From Membranipora membranacea (taxonomy: Eukaryota; Bryozoa; Gymnolaemata; Cheilostomatida; Membraniporidae), in the NCBI GenBank assembly GCA_914767715.1, contig OU612070.1, positions 17,127,501-17,191,500 on the forward strand: a DNA stretch of 64,000 nt, in the 5' to 3' direction. The position numbers and the translations under genes are program-made. Of this stretch, positions 14,101 to 26,300 are shown one piece after another (position 1 is the first letter of the stretch; each line of letters opens with the position of its first letter). Under the pieces are notes generated by a model. That model was not told the DNA's origin. It searched no databases and saw nothing but the letters and a program-made list of their open reading frames with translations.

Positions 14101-15895
14101 TAGAGTGGCCTACAAATGCTATAATTGAAAATCCCATGTCAGAATCAGCTCATTTGGGACTTCTATTTGCTATTTTTATCATTAAAAAGCTTTAGGGGCT
14201 GGGGACTGGGGACTCAAGAAGAGCTTACAATACCCAACCTGGCGTTACTCCGCACTCTCAAGGATTTTTGCCTCCCCTACCATTTCTCCTAAACTAACGC
14301 CCTGAATGGACTAGGAATAATATAAAGCAAATAATATAATATAGGGCAGCTGTCATAAAGAGTACTACAAATACTGAGTAGCCTGAGTAACCCTGGACAT
14401 CGCATGTAAGAAACATGAAATAAAACACCAACAAGTTATACAGTTGTTTTGCCTGTATAAACAATCGCTTTTTCTATCCGATTATAATTTATTTGCTGAT
14501 AGGTTATTTGGTCATTGTATCCTTTGCAATGAAATGTAAGGAGAAAGGTTATTAAGAAATCTTTCCAACTAGTTATCACCTTGTTCTATATACAGGTGAA
14601 CACCTAATTGGCAATCCTATCCTATTGCCATACTAGACATAGTGCACCGAATATAAGTCGGCTAGACATACTTGCATCCGAAGTAAAGTTCTGACAATAT
14701 ACTCATATTGTAAGTCAGCTAAATATACTGGCACCCGCATTGAAGTTCTGAGCAATTTTGCTTGGAACCCTATATGTGCCATGAGTTGTAATAAAAATGC
14801 ATGAGAACTGAATAATTCATTTAGCATGGCTGATGTGTCACCTTTGCAAACTATTGTGCACTGTATTATTTAATGATATCAAATACATTCTGCTAGTAGT
14901 AAATTGGTTTTGTGCACGGAAGCTTATTGCGAAATGCTGATCTTGGTCACGTTATTCATGGGAACAACAAGAATATTTATGTTGCTCAATCAACCCTAGC
15001 TCTGTGAAAGCTTTCAATCTTGATATTAAACTTTTGAGTCTCCCATTTATCACTTCAACATCATTCCTTGGGAGACAGGGGTGGGGGGGTAGACAATGGG
15101 GTAGTCGTCGGGGTAGACGTCGGGGTAGACGTCTCATCTCGTCACTCACCTATGAACGGTAATGGTGTAGGTCCTGGTGGTTGAACAGACCTCTTCAACA
15201 GGTTAGCTACATAATTCAGAAAGAGAACTGAGGTAAGAGCCACAGACCCAGTGACAGCATGGTGCCTCCATGTCGCATCAGACGGAAATACCGTATTGTA
15301 AACCTAAAAATAGAATAACTTGCACAGTTGAAACAATGTCTGTCATACTTTGATATAGAATACGATACAATAACGATACGTTGTAATACAAATGATAGAT
15401 AGCTGCTTTATGGTGATGGCACCTAATAAAAGCAAGGGTGTGTGTATGTGTGTGTGTGGCACTTTAATGATCATCGTTATCGTATATTTTGTTTTTCACA
15501 CGGCTTCTTCCTGCACACCTCAGACCCAATGAGATATGTCTCGCTCTTGTTGTTACTTTCTTTCAACGACCTCAAAATGTTAACAATGGAACTCTAATTT
15601 GGCTGATAGGTTGTCTACTGATATTGTCTAATAAAATTATGTGTACTTGTTATATTGTTGTGAACATCGGGCAGTGTTACATATAGGATATGCTGCCTTC
15701 CTCACGATGGACAACTAAAGCTTTCAGCAAATGATCTAACCACTAGACCATTTACCAGTGGACCACTAGTCTAGAGTAAGTGTCATACCATAAACATCAG
15801 TATATTAATATAAAAATAATAAACTCAACCAAAACAAAAGTCATACAACAAGCAAAGTTGTATGACTAATAATAACTTACGGTGTTAATGATCAT
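2170..15895 (-). CDS. Cytochrome P450, clan 2 (CYP1/CYP2/CYP17-like), ten exons
   Basis: Haem-thiolate monooxygenase, expected in the ER membrane. Exons 5' to 3': 15895-15881, 15303-15150, 12131-11922, 9322-9173, 8635-8452, 7743-7556, 7084-6963, 6016-5860, 3744-3583, 2372-2170. They sum to 1545 nt, giving 514 aa with every phase matching. Visible parts: N-terminal anchor about residues 19-36; proline hinge PPGPTPLP; C-helix YHSQR; I-helix MGIEATATT (314-322); K-helix EIQR (370-373); PERF-equivalent FNPNRF; haem loop YSAGTRMCIG with Cys452 as the iron ligand. Oddities: Ala318 sits where most P450s have the conserved I-helix Thr; Tyr replaces the C-helix Trp; Tyr replaces the first Phe of the haem signature. 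Introns hold MITEs at 4229, 6645, 10261 and 12906 and a microsatellite at 11670. The exon 9 donor is GTTTGT, a weak site. CYP subfamily cannot be fixed by eye. Confidence 0.92.
4229..4280. mobile_element. Foldback MITE, family D, copy 1
   Basis: Ends TAGCCTTGTAACGCGGC and its near inverse GTGACAAGGCTA, 52 bp, in P450 intron 8. Related copies lie at 20817-20895 and 61955-62032. Flanking 9-mers match only partly, so target duplication is uncertain for this copy. Confidence 0.6.
6645..6775. mobile_element. Foldback MITE, family A, copy 1
   Basis: A near-palindrome of 131 bp in P450 intron 7 starting TAGTTTAAGCGCTCAAAC and ending GTTTGAGCACTTAAACTA. Flanks TGAAACCTC (6636-6644) and TGAAACCTG (6776-6784) form a 9-bp target duplication with one mismatch. 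No coding capacity. A 9-bp duplication is typical of Mutator-like (MULE) elements; that assignment is inferred. Confidence 0.8.
10261..10380. mobile_element. Foldback MITE, family A, copy 2 (exact 9-bp TSD)
   Basis: 120 bp, almost perfect inverted repeat with ends TAGTTTAAGTGCTCAAAC, in P450 intron 3. It is flanked by the exact 9-bp duplication GGTCCACAT at 10252-10260 and 10381-10389. The near-identity of the two arms suggests a fairly recent insertion. Confidence 0.88.
11670..11860. repeat. 7-bp microsatellite (ACTGCAC)n, about 27 copies
   Basis: Nearly pure array interrupted once near 11709, in P450 intron 3, ending about 60 bases from exon 3 (11922-12131). It makes spurious open frames on both strands that spell short peptide repeats; these are not genes. 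Confidence 0.95.
12311..12388 (+). repeat. tRNA-like sequence (SINE head or tRNA pseudogene)
   Basis: A 72-base core starts GGTGACA and ends TGTCGCC, which can pair as a 7-bp acceptor stem with one wobble. A D-arm-like TGGTGTAGTTGTTAG follows. The T-arm and anticodon arm are degenerate, so this is not a functional tRNA gene. It lies in P450 intron 2. Confidence 0.45.
12906..13014. mobile_element. Foldback MITE, family B, copy 1
   Basis: 109 bp with ends TAGAACAAGTTTAATCC and the inverse of TAGACCAAGTTTGGTCC, with CCTGCATT further in on both arms. Flanking 9-mers GGCCTAGCC (12897-12905) and GGCATAGCC (13015-13023) differ at one base. In P450 intron 2. Confidence 0.8.
13410..13460. repeat. GC-rich dispersed repeat fragment
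   Basis: Contains a G7C9 palindromic run, then GTCGGACGGTGGGCAAGAG. A similar stretch occurs inverted near 1903-1970. In P450 intron 2; origin unknown. Confidence 0.35.
14064..14312. mobile_element. Non-autonomous DNA transposon, CAGGG-ended, copy 1
   Basis: Starts CAGGGACGTTCTGCCTCCCC and ends with the near inverse CTAAACTAACGCCCTG. Related copy at 16372-16571. CAGGG-type ends suggest the hAT superfamily; no clear 8-bp target duplication here. P450 intron 2. Confidence 0.5.
15437..15459. repeat. GT-rich simple repeat
   Basis: Short run of GTGT with one ATG interruption in P450 intron 1. No other feature seen between the first two P450 exons except a weak tRNA-like half at 15712-15775 (minus strand, A-box-like TGGTCTAGTGG). 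Confidence 0.6.
15881..15895 (-). CDS. P450 first coding exon (MIINT)
   Basis: Five codons, ATG through ACC, followed at once by a consensus GTAAGT donor. The next exon opens in phase 0 and has no in-frame ATG before the membrane anchor, so an upstream start exon is required. This is the nearest upstream ATG I found with a good donor in the right phase. No promoter motif was recognised upstream. Confidence 0.6.
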
Positions 15896-16371
15896 TCTGG
15901 AGTTCTTTTTTATCCAAGTATTCTTAGGCTGCTACACCGATTTAATGACACACCAAATATTGCGTGCAGACAGCTTCTAAATAATATTATAACTCTACAG
16001 CTCCTCACATCAATAGTGAATGGTTTTTGAACGAGCTCTACGATGCTTTTATAAGAGTCCTAAATGAACCAATCAACCCTGTCAATATAGCTATGCGCTG
16101 CAGGCAGTTTTTACGAGACAAGTAATTGGGCAGATATAATACTATTATCGCTGTGTGGTTTATCAGCGGGAGGCTATGGACCACGGATGTGGTCTATGTT
16201 ACTATGATTACAGGTTTTGCCTGGATTAGCGAGTAAGTCTTCTGTAACACACAAGGAAGATGATGAAAGGAAGGATAAGAACAAATTAGTTGAAATTTAA
16301 TTTACAATTTGAGTCACAGGCTTGGAGTTAGTTCTTTTTTGGGGAAAGACATCTTGAGCTATTATTCCAGG

Positions 16372-16571
16372 CCCGTAGTTCTAGGGGAGGCAGTGACTCC
16401 CTGCTAAATACAGTGGCACAAAAAAACTATACTTGAATAATCTGTGTCAGAATCTGAGATATTCATTTCCCTTAAATGGCTTGGGGAGGAGCTTACAGCA
16501 CCCCTCTTGGTGATGTTTCAGACTCGCCTCGCACTTTACCTCCCCTACCATCTTTCCTAAACCACGGTCCT
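16372..16571. mobile_element. Non-autonomous DNA transposon, CAGG-ended, copy 2
   Basis: Starts CAGGCCCGTAGTTCTAGG and ends CCTAAACCACGGTCCTG. Flanks TATTATTC and TATTATAA share six of eight bases, compatible with a decayed hAT 8-bp duplication. A further right end with CTAACACTACGGGCCTG lies at about 22543-22560. Confidence 0.5.
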
Positions 16572-17664
16572 GTATTATAATGACTTTGAGCTCTGGCACT
16601 AACTGTTACTAATTTGACGATTACAATGTACAAATGCAGTTACAAATGCTGAACTTCCTATGTTTTAATATTCCAGTGGAGGTGGAAGTGGAAAGGTGTT
16701 TCTAGAAAAAACCTCAAAATCCGCCAAGCTAGATATAAGTAATGCACGGGATGTTGTCCATTGACTAAGCCTGAGATAAGAAGACGAAAGATGCAATATA
16801 AGACTACCTAGCGACCTGCATTATCAACATTGAACTTTGCGTGATCAGGTTTTTGTCAATCTGTCGCAGGCGAGATAACATACTCTAGACCCTAAATACC
16901 ATTACGATTATAAGACTTATCGGGCATCCATTAGATAAAACGAAGACACATCCTATAGTATGTGGTTGAAAATGAAATGCCACATGGGGGAGTTTCCCAG
17001 AGAGTAGTAAATACAGCCATATTTTGACATCATGTATGTAGGTCTACTCACTGATAGCCAACCCAGACAAGGATGTCGTTCAATAATGTCCTTATGCAGT
17101 AAATTTTTGTTTATTTTGTTCATTGCTATGAGATTGCTTTGATATGAACAGTGGTTGATTTTTGTTTGCAGGTGGGGGAGCCATCAACACTCACCGATAC
17201 ACAAGTCTGTATATGCTAATTCGTAGTGCAGGCTGGTACAATGCAATCGATTACCAGTGTGGAGAATCATTACCATTACCTGCCTTATACAAGTGACAAT
17301 ATTTCATCTGAACAGTATATTAAATTAAAAATAATATTAAGTTTTCGTAACGTCTAAATGGCAACTTATGCCGGAGGTGTGAAATTCTAACTTTGCTCCG
17401 ATCTAATCTTGTGAATTGAACCACTTTGTGCCAGACCATCAAACGTTTTTCTTATGTGAAATTGAAACTTCAAAGGGAGGAGAGATTACATGACAGATGT
17501 GGGGGCTTTGTATTGGGGTGCCGGATTGTCTCCCTACTAATCTTGCCCAAATATACCCCCCTCTTATTAATTTCAGGACAAAAAATTTATCTAGGGGTGC
17601 AATTATTACATAATACGCCATCGACTCAAAGCCTATATCTGTAATCTTGGTAACTGTGTATATA

Positions 17665-17750
17665 GAGTTTGATCCAATTTGCCTGCATTAGGAGTTGATC
17701 CCCTGAAGGATGGGAGTTACTATATGCAGGTAAATTGGTAGTTAGCCTAG
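17665..17750. mobile_element. Degenerate family B MITE
   Basis: Carries GATCCAATTTGCCTGCATTA and, inverted, TGCAGGTAAATTGG, matching the inner arms of family B. Ends are eroded and no target duplication is visible. Confidence 0.45.
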
Positions 17751-18193
17751 CGTGTACAACGTGATGCATGATCACATAGGCGTCCTGAGCACCTGCAAAT
17801 AGGAGACGTTCTCTATAGTTATGAAAGAAAAAACAATAATCATAGTATTTTTGACTAAGTATACCTTAGTCTTGACCAATGTTCGAAACTTTATGTGATC
17901 GTGCAATTCATGACACACCAGGCCCACAACATCTTTTGTTACAAACAAAACATAGCTAGTTACGATTAATGGCCATATAGTATTGCATGTAGAGACAGCA
18001 GTGTGGCTGATGAAATGCAATGCATTGACAATGATGCCAGAATCCATTATATATCTACGTACTGATAAAGAAAATGCCTACATGACATCCATCATGAATG
18101 CAGAAGAGATGTAATCTACTGGGTGGCTGATGCAATCATTGTATTATTTTTTTCAGAGACTAAGGATATTCTTTTGATATATCTTTAGTCTAG

Positions 18194-18300
18194 ATATTGG
18201 GTTGGAAAAGCGGTCAAAGTGTGTGCTGCAGCAAGCATGGCCATCTTATCCTAGGATAAGCTGGCTGCAGCACACACCTTGACCCCTTTTCCAATATATT
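18194..18300. mobile_element. Foldback MITE, family C, full copy
   Basis: Two arms of about 40 bp, each with GGTCAA followed by a GTGTGTGCTGCAGC-type core, meeting near CCTAGG. Partial left-arm copies sit at about 20248-20330 and 20530-20560, inside the locally duplicated segment. No target duplication identified. Confidence 0.65.
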
Positions 18301-19328
18301 GTGACATATTTTTGATCATTGAACATAAATCAGTGGTTTCGATTGACCAAAATAAGATAGTAATGACTACTGAATTCACTTTTAATCTACAATAATTCTT
18401 ATTTATTGACCACATGTGGCAGAGACATTAGGAAAGATACATAATAGTGACGTGATGTGAAATGTTCCAGTCATGCACTGCACTCAAACTACACGAGACT
18501 GGCCTTGTCATGTACTGTTTTGTGACCTCGCTTCGTCACTACATGGCCAATTTAAATGTAATTACTTTTATATGACTGATCAGGCATCCATTATTCAAAA
18601 CAAAGACACAACTTTGTTTAACCAATTAGGATGTGGTTGATGATGAAATACCACCAAGTTTTAGCGCTAATAATTTCTAAGATTATGGGAAAAACATCAA
18701 TATTTTGATATTGTATACATAGGTCTACCTGCCAGAAAAGGATGTCAATCATTAATTTCCACTGTTCCCATGCCCATGTGACCCAAGGCAAGGAGTTTTT
18801 TAAGTTCACAAAGTTCGCTAAATTCTCTTGGTTGTGATATCAACAAAACCAGTGGTCAGATGCAGTGATTAGGCTTTAGATTAGTGAAGGTTCCACTAAC
18901 CTTTTGACTGGATCTGGTTTATATGACTATGTGAATGACGTCATCAATATTGTATCAGACCCTAATTAGGTGGGCCATCTAGATGATATCATTACATAGT
19001 AAAACAGGTCTTGCTAAGTCAGCATATCTCTCCCCTTCACCCCCCCCGCATCTAGTTTGTTGCACTTATCCTGACCCTGCAGTGTTATAATGATTTATGC
19101 CGGACCGCGAAGGAATAAGTTACCTCTTTATATAATGGGGAAGAGCAGTAAGTACCCATGACCTTTAGAAAATGATTCTGAGAAATGAATCCAGGTCCCA
19201 AATCTGCATGATTCATGTTGTCAGCCTTCTAATTGTCTCCCAAACTAAAAGTCTCTCGTATTACCATAAGAAGTCAGGCCATCTGGCTGATAGTCTCGGT
19301 GCATAAACCATCTCTTCAGCACAGGAAA

Positions 19329-19342
19329 GGGGGGGGGGGGGG
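19329..19342. repeat. Poly-G run (G14)
   Basis: Fourteen consecutive G, one A, then G5. Mononucleotide runs of this sort are prone to length error in sequencing. Confidence 0.9.
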
Positions 19343-20816
19343 AGGGGGTCAATCATGTGATACAATTACAATCATTATATTTGCAAATTTTGAATCACTT
19401 GGTGTTATCCGGTCTCTGCAAAGACGGGCCCATTTCAGTCCGAGAAGTTCCTCTGTGTTTTACTGCAATGTAGGACTAGTAACAGTGAATCCGTAGTCAT
19501 GTGCCGATCCTATTTTAGCTCTCATTGCTCAGTTACCCTACATAAAATGGTTTTAGATTTTGCCAAACATCTAGCCATTCCTACTTACATCCACAACTGA
19601 CCTACTACTATTTTACTAGATAAAAAAATCATAAAATACAAAAAGGCTAAAGAGAATCTTACAGAATCTGATGTTAAATGTTTCATTCAAGCACCGCACT
19701 CCAACTTGACTTGCCTAGTCATGCAGCCACAAACCAAAAATGTGACCATAAGACAACGCATTTCGTGACCTCATGACTGTCCTATACTGCACCCGCATGA
19801 GCAATTAAAATATCATTACTTTTAAATGACTGATCGGGCATCCATTATTAAAATTAAAACAAAGACACATCCTCATTAAACCTTTCAGGGTGTGGTTGAT
19901 GATGGATTCCACTTGATGGAGTTGCCCAGTGCGCAGTCAATACATATTTTGACATTTTGACACTGATAGCCCAATAGCAATCCCAGACAAGGATGTCAAC
20001 CAACCTCTCAGTCAGCACCTAAATTCAGCATCTGAGGTGTCAAATGCGTGACAAAAGTAATCAAAGCATGGCTTGTTTAGATAATATATTTAAACTCTTG
20101 AGACTGTGTGACCTATGGTGTAGGCCTTTTTAATTGCCACCCCCTCCTCCCATAACTAGCAGCAATAGAAAAGATTTGAGGGTAAACCACTTTCTACCTA
20201 GCAAACAGAAGTCTAGATATAAGTTAATAAGGCCTACATAGGGACCATGCCAGATATTGGGATGGAAAGGGGTCAAAGTGTGTGCTGCGGCGAGCGTAGC
20301 CAACTTATCCTATTGTGACATAGTTTTGATTGGCCAAAATAAGGGAAACCTTGCAAGGATCTGATAGATGTTTTTTTAATCATCTATCATAACGAATAAA
20401 CTAATACTGACTATAGCGAGACATTTGTAGTTTTGTAATTGTAATGGTAATGTACATTGAGGGTAAACCACTTTCTACCTAGCAAACAGAAGTCTAGATA
20501 TAAGTTAATAAGGCCCACATATGTACCATGCCAGATATTGGGATGGAAAAGGGGTCAAAGTGTGAGTAACATTTATTTATTAACCACATAAGGCAGAGAC
20601 AGAAGGAAATATACATAATAGAAACGCAATCAATGACTCACTTCTTTTCGTATTGAGCTCTAGTTCTTCATATGTGAATGGTATGTGATGTGAAATGTTC
20701 CAGTCATGCATAACTCAAACTTCCCGTGACTGGACTTGTCATGTACTAGGGACCGTCAGGCGAGGGTGGCAAGATTCTGGAGGGTTCAGACTACTTGTCA
20801 AATGGAGGGTTCAGAC

Positions 20817-20895
20817 TAGCCTTGTAACGCGGCATTGGGTTTCGATTTTGTTGGCAAACACAAAAGCCAAAACCTGTGGCCGCGTGACAAGGCTA
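20817..20895. mobile_element. Foldback MITE, family D, copy 2
   Basis: 79 bp beginning TAGCCTTGTAACGCGGC and ending with its near inverse GCCGCGTGACAAGGCTA. Intergenic, inside the duplicated region. Confidence 0.7.
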
Positions 20896-23375
20896 CTCGT
20901 GACCTTGTTACCTCACTACATACACAAATAAAATACCATTACTTTTAAATGACTGATCAGGCATCCATTATTTAAAACCAAGATACTGTCCTCCATTGAG
21001 GATGTGGTTGATGATGAAATGCCACTTGATGAAACTTTAGCACTAAAAATTTCCAAGATTATGGTAAGAACATTAATATTTTTTATGTTATGTACCCCCA
21101 GACAAGGATGTCAATTGTGATTTTTTTGCCCATGTGACCCAAGGCAAGGAGTGGTCTAAGTTCACTAAGTTCCGCTAAATTCTCTTGATATGAACAAAAG
21201 TAGTGGTCAGTAACAGTAATTATGATTCCAATAATTTATGAACGGTTCTGGTTTATGTTTATACGAATGACATCATCAATATTGTATCAGACCCTAATTT
21301 GGTGAGCCTTCTTGATGATTGAACTACAGATTTGAGGTCTTGTTGATTCAGCATTTTTTCTGTTCAGAACTTGACGTTGAAAGGTTTTGGTGATTTACAA
21401 AATAAAATTCATGCAGAATGCTTATAATGTATTCATGGCAAGATACCCAGTATATCATTTCTGACCTGGACTTCTACTCTGACCCATGTCCTAATACTAT
21501 TAATTATAAACCAATAAAAACCTATTGAATGCGAAGAAAGAAAGAGGGTTCTCTGGTGAATTGGGATAAAAATTGTCAGCATACACCTGGTGGGATCAGA
21601 GGCAGGGGTTTCGTTTTGGATATATGTATGGCCTGTGCCCATGTGGATGGTGAAGTGCAACAAGACATGCGCCAGGGCTTATTGTTGATGCTACTGAGAT
21701 GTTTTTTTAATGGGACAAAATGAATAGCTGTCAAGCCTATCTAACTATAACCATGAGTTTTTGTTAAAGAAATATAGGTTTGACATGTTCTGTCGATACA
21801 AACAGCGATATGATGCACAGTCAAATCTGTAGTGAGGGGGCGTATCGAGCCATAGAGAGGGCACAATTACCAAGAAATACTTCGAAATTTTCACCACCCA
21901 TCTTTAACCTAATGAAACACCATCACAACTTTCGCTTTAATTAACCCACTCTGTAATAAGCCCAAAATAGACGTGGCACATTTTCTCATTTTCTGTGACT
22001 TGCAAATTATGAAATGTATACCTGGCAAAGCTTCACAGTGGCATTGACAGATGATCAACAGAGTAATGTTATTATAAATATTTAAGGTTTAGGCAAGGGT
22101 ACAGTTAAATAAATAATTTCATAACCTTTAAACGGTTGATTAAAAAGGTTTCAGTCAGCTGATTAAAAAGGTTTCAGTCAGCACCTTACTAACCTCAGCA
22201 TCCGAGCGGTCAAATCTGTACTGCAGTCAAATGGGGTAAAAAAAACAACTGCGTTAAACAAAGCAATGGCTGTTAGATATATTCAATTAAAACACCTTTG
22301 TATCCAACTCCCAAAACAGTATGATTTCATGGTCATAGTTTAGAAAGTATGGCAGGGGAGGCACAAATCTGTGGCAGGTCCACAACATCACGAGGAGGGG
22401 TTCTGCAACCGTCCCAAAACAATTAAGGTTATATAAAGAGCAAAAGGAAATCCCTAAGGAGATGTTATGACATGGATTATTTAATTAATTTGTTTTAGGC
22501 CACCTTATTTAGCTTTCTAGGGGGGGGGGGAAATGCCTCCCCTAACACTACGGGCCTGGATTCATGTTGTCAACCTTTTAATTGTCCCCCAAACAGGCCA
22601 TAATAGCAAAGAAGATTTGGATAATTTCATGTTGGATCTCTCCCCTCCCCCCCCCCCCCGTATCTTGTTTGTTGCACTCATCCTGACATGGCAGTGTTAT
22701 ATTGCTTTATGACGTATAGACTAGATTTATGACTAGATATAATTGGGAAAGAGCAGTACATACACATAACCTTGTAGGAAATAATTCTCCTTTAAAGTCA
22801 GAAAATAATGCAACCAAATACAAATAGTAGCCGAGGGAAGGCGCGTCGGGTGGGTGGGGGACAAAAGTCTGGAGGGCTCAGACTAAGTAGCTTATTGCTG
22901 CTGTCATAGCACCACATTTGTAGGAGAAGCCTTGAGTCCTAAAAATTTATGATTAAACGAAAGCCTGTATTATTGTGTTGGTGACGTTAGCAAAATTACC
23001 GAAAAAGTACTATGCTGAGAGAAAAACGGACCGTCTCAATACCTTCAAAAAAGTATTTAAAAAGAAAATAAAACGTTTTGAAAGTAGATCATAATAACAA
23101 TTAAGGTGCGTTGCATTTTGTACAAAAATGCTAATTCAATATGAGAAAGAAGAGTATCAAGTAAAAAAGATATACCATCAGTTTTTTAGAATGATAACGC
23201 AGTGAACATAACATCTACTGTATAACAAAATAGACAAGACTAAATGAGTAGTTGGGTGAGAAATACACAGATGCAATGATCTCTATGAAAACATGGCTTT
23301 GGATCAACATGTAAAAGCAAATATACTTTATACAATAAATAAGTAGACATCAAAGGAGAATAATATAAAAACTAA

Positions 23376-26300
23376 TCACTTTATTGGTTCCGGATTGACT
23401 TCACAATTCTTTTTCCTGCTCCAATATTTAGATATATCTTTATATTCCTGTCCGCCATCTTTCTTTTCGTTTGCCTGGCGACACATATAGCAATGCAGTG
23501 TCTCTTTCTGCTCTCTTGGAACGATGACGTGTGTACGACGCCATTGATGATAGGTGTTATATGCATTGTCATCTTTGTCTAATTTAATCATGAAATCAGC
23601 CAAGGCCTTGACTGTTGTAAAGTTCCTTGTATGCAAGAAAGAGTTTGGAGGGGAGAACTGTTCATATTGTTTAACGCTAGCACCTAAGGCTATCGGTATA
23701 TTGTAAGCGTTAGATTGCAATGTATTCCAAAACTTCTCAGTGATATATTCATTGCAAATACTGTTTTCCAGGGCAAGATAGAACTTATATTTTGATCGTA
23801 CTTCCGCGTAACAGGTGTAATTTCCAGCCTTGCAACCATCTGATTTGCCTGTGCATTTTCCTGTAAACACAAAAAAAAACAAGCACCATGATATATAAGC
23901 AGAAAAATTCAAAACCGATCGGTTTTGTATCCTGTCATCAAAATGTACCACAAAAAAAAAATAAACCACCGGAAGACATAGGGAGTTATCTTCTATATTA
24001 GGTAGGAGTAGAAAACTACTGTTGCACAGGCCATCAAAGCTGTCAGATTTTTTGTGAATTTTTGTTCCATATCCTTTTCGAGATTGATACTCAATAAAGA
24101 GCAGCTTGGATTGGGATTTGTTCTTTTTTTTCATGTTGCTCTATTCAGAATGGGTTCTTTTATCCAAAACGTGTCATGGAAGGAACAACACTATTCTCCA
24201 ATTTCTTTTTATACAAGCATTTTTTAATGTGTGCTTTGAAACTAGGTCAGCCATTGTGTTCAAAATCCCAGTTCTTTTGATGGCTGCTTCTACCGCTATC
24301 ATAAGAAATCACCATGACAACTCTATATAAGATTATGTTGGACCCAATTTCCTGCCCTTTGATTTTGATCGCCCTACCTCCCAAAGATCAAACTACCAAA
24401 ACATGTTGCCACACGCAGAGATTTATAATCATCACAAAATGTCCATTTGTTGTAAACTCCAAAGAGGGAATCTGAGATATTGATGAGGATCGTGTTGCAC
24501 GTTGTTTTGTTTTTGGATGGCACAGTGCCATAAAAGTCTCCAAAATACCTCTGATTGATCAGACATTTATGTATTAAATTCCAAATGATGGATATTGGGC
24601 CATGACGCTACATGGGGGAGCAACTCCAATTTCATAGATTGATTTCTACCTAGTCTGAGCAGGGAGGGTTCCACCCTCTCTGGTCTAAGCAGGGAGTTTG
24701 GGACAAAAAACTCTTAGAACAAGTTTTTTTTCCAATTTTGCCGCGGTCCATTCTACTGGTGAGCCGCCAGCTCACACCCGAAATGTCATGAATGTCATAC
24801 GACTGCAATGGGTTGGTGAGTTGAGTTGGTGGCATTACATTATCAACCAAAATTAGTGGTTGATAATGCAATGACACTAACTCACATTGCAGCCGTTTGA
24901 TTTACTCCCCTCTTTGATCAAACGCAGTATGAGGTATACTATTAAAGTACCTACCCAGTATATCGACTGTGATGTTATATTTCTGTAACTCTTTTACATA
25001 TTCATCTCTGCCTGAGCTAGCACCGCAGTGAGACACAAACCATAATGCCATTTTAGTTTTGCCTGCTGCGTAGTTGACCAGGGCTGGCTTATCTCCGGCA
25101 GGTCTGAGTTTAACTTGAGGTATATATGAGATAGAGAAGTCTGAGTTGAGTAGGTAGTTTGATGAGAGATTGAATTTGCCGCTGAGAAAGCCAACCTCTT
25201 CATCTGCGTGAGTATAAACTGGAGATTCCTTTAAATCAGAGGGAGACACATTATATTTCATTCAAAAGATAGAGTCCAACCTAGTTTAATTGCTTAAACT
25301 GTGTCAGGATAGCTGTTAGTAGTATTTCATTTCATTATCAACCACTTTCCGAACAACAGTGGGTGGTGAAAGTGGTCGGTAATGAAATGCCACTACCAGC
25401 TATCCAGACACAGTTTGAGCCCTTAAATTCTGTCAACGCCCTAATATGACGCTTTCATACATAATAGAAACCTTGAGCATGCAGACAAGGAGACTGGCAT
25501 GAAAAAACGAGTTCAAAAAGCTTTGGATTTGCATTTCACTTGATATCACGTAATTCAAGTTCACTAGTCCAGAAAAATGCATTGTTCCATAGTTATCGAT
25601 ATTAATTTAATTCTTAGGTTGACATTTGAAGCAGGATTGAGTACCACTCGCACATTTGATCTATTTGTTGAGCTCCCGTATACAGTCACAGTCAGCGTTC
25701 AATTCTGAACATATCTAGAATACTTTCGTCTACATTTGTTTGCCTACCAAGGTTGATGTCTCAAGCAGTAAATTATATAAAATTCCAGTCAAAGTTTATG
25801 AAAATAACCAGTCACAGAAGCTTCTCGCCGTAAATTTTGTTAGGAATGGGAATGGGGAGATGGCAAGATAGAGCAAGGAGTGGTGGGTTCGAGTCCCACT
25901 GGGGGAGCTTTCAAGGTTGTTTGTTCCACCCCCAAGCACCCTCCGTTGTTTACCTCTCCTTTAAATCCTCACCCATGGTAAAGTGAAAAGATAATCATAC
26001 TAACCTGGTTTATATCCAGCCATATTTGATCCTGTTTGTGATGTGACGGGATATCGCTGGGGTCTATAGGGTGTACGTATGGTCGAAGTGACTGCGCTGA
26101 CACATTCTTCTTCAGCTCTCTTATACGGAATATTAACATGTCAGCCTCATCTAACCTAGTCCGGTTATCAGTCATAACACAATTAGTATAAGGGCAGTGC
26201 ATAAAACTCCACGTTTTGATACCCCATAAAGGCTTTTTGGTGGTAAGCCGAGTCCACGCAAGAATCAGTCGTTGCCGGCTGGTATCAGGCTTTACAGCCA

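Larger units (their letters stand above)
16880..22900. repeat. Cluster of old direct segmental duplications, no gene
   Basis: Four diverged direct copies of one non-coding block start near 16915, 18575, 19815 and 20945. Each has GCATCCATTA, then GTGTGGTTGATGATG (or close), then ACAAGGATGTCAA or similar. Copies 2 and 4 continue much further with shared CCCATGTGACCCAAGGCAAG and ATTGTATCAGACCCTAATT. Further pairs: 18399-18530 with 20568-20735, 19030-19165 with 22620-22765, 19205-19245 with 22555-22600, and 20180-20285 with 20455-20565. No exon is recognisable on either strand. Confidence 0.7.

Noticed and set aside
24949-24955. Alternative fucosyltransferase exon 2 donor at GTACTT
   Set aside because: It leaves two carry bases and destroys the GKC motif in exon 3; the donor GTAGGT at 24954 keeps the frame.
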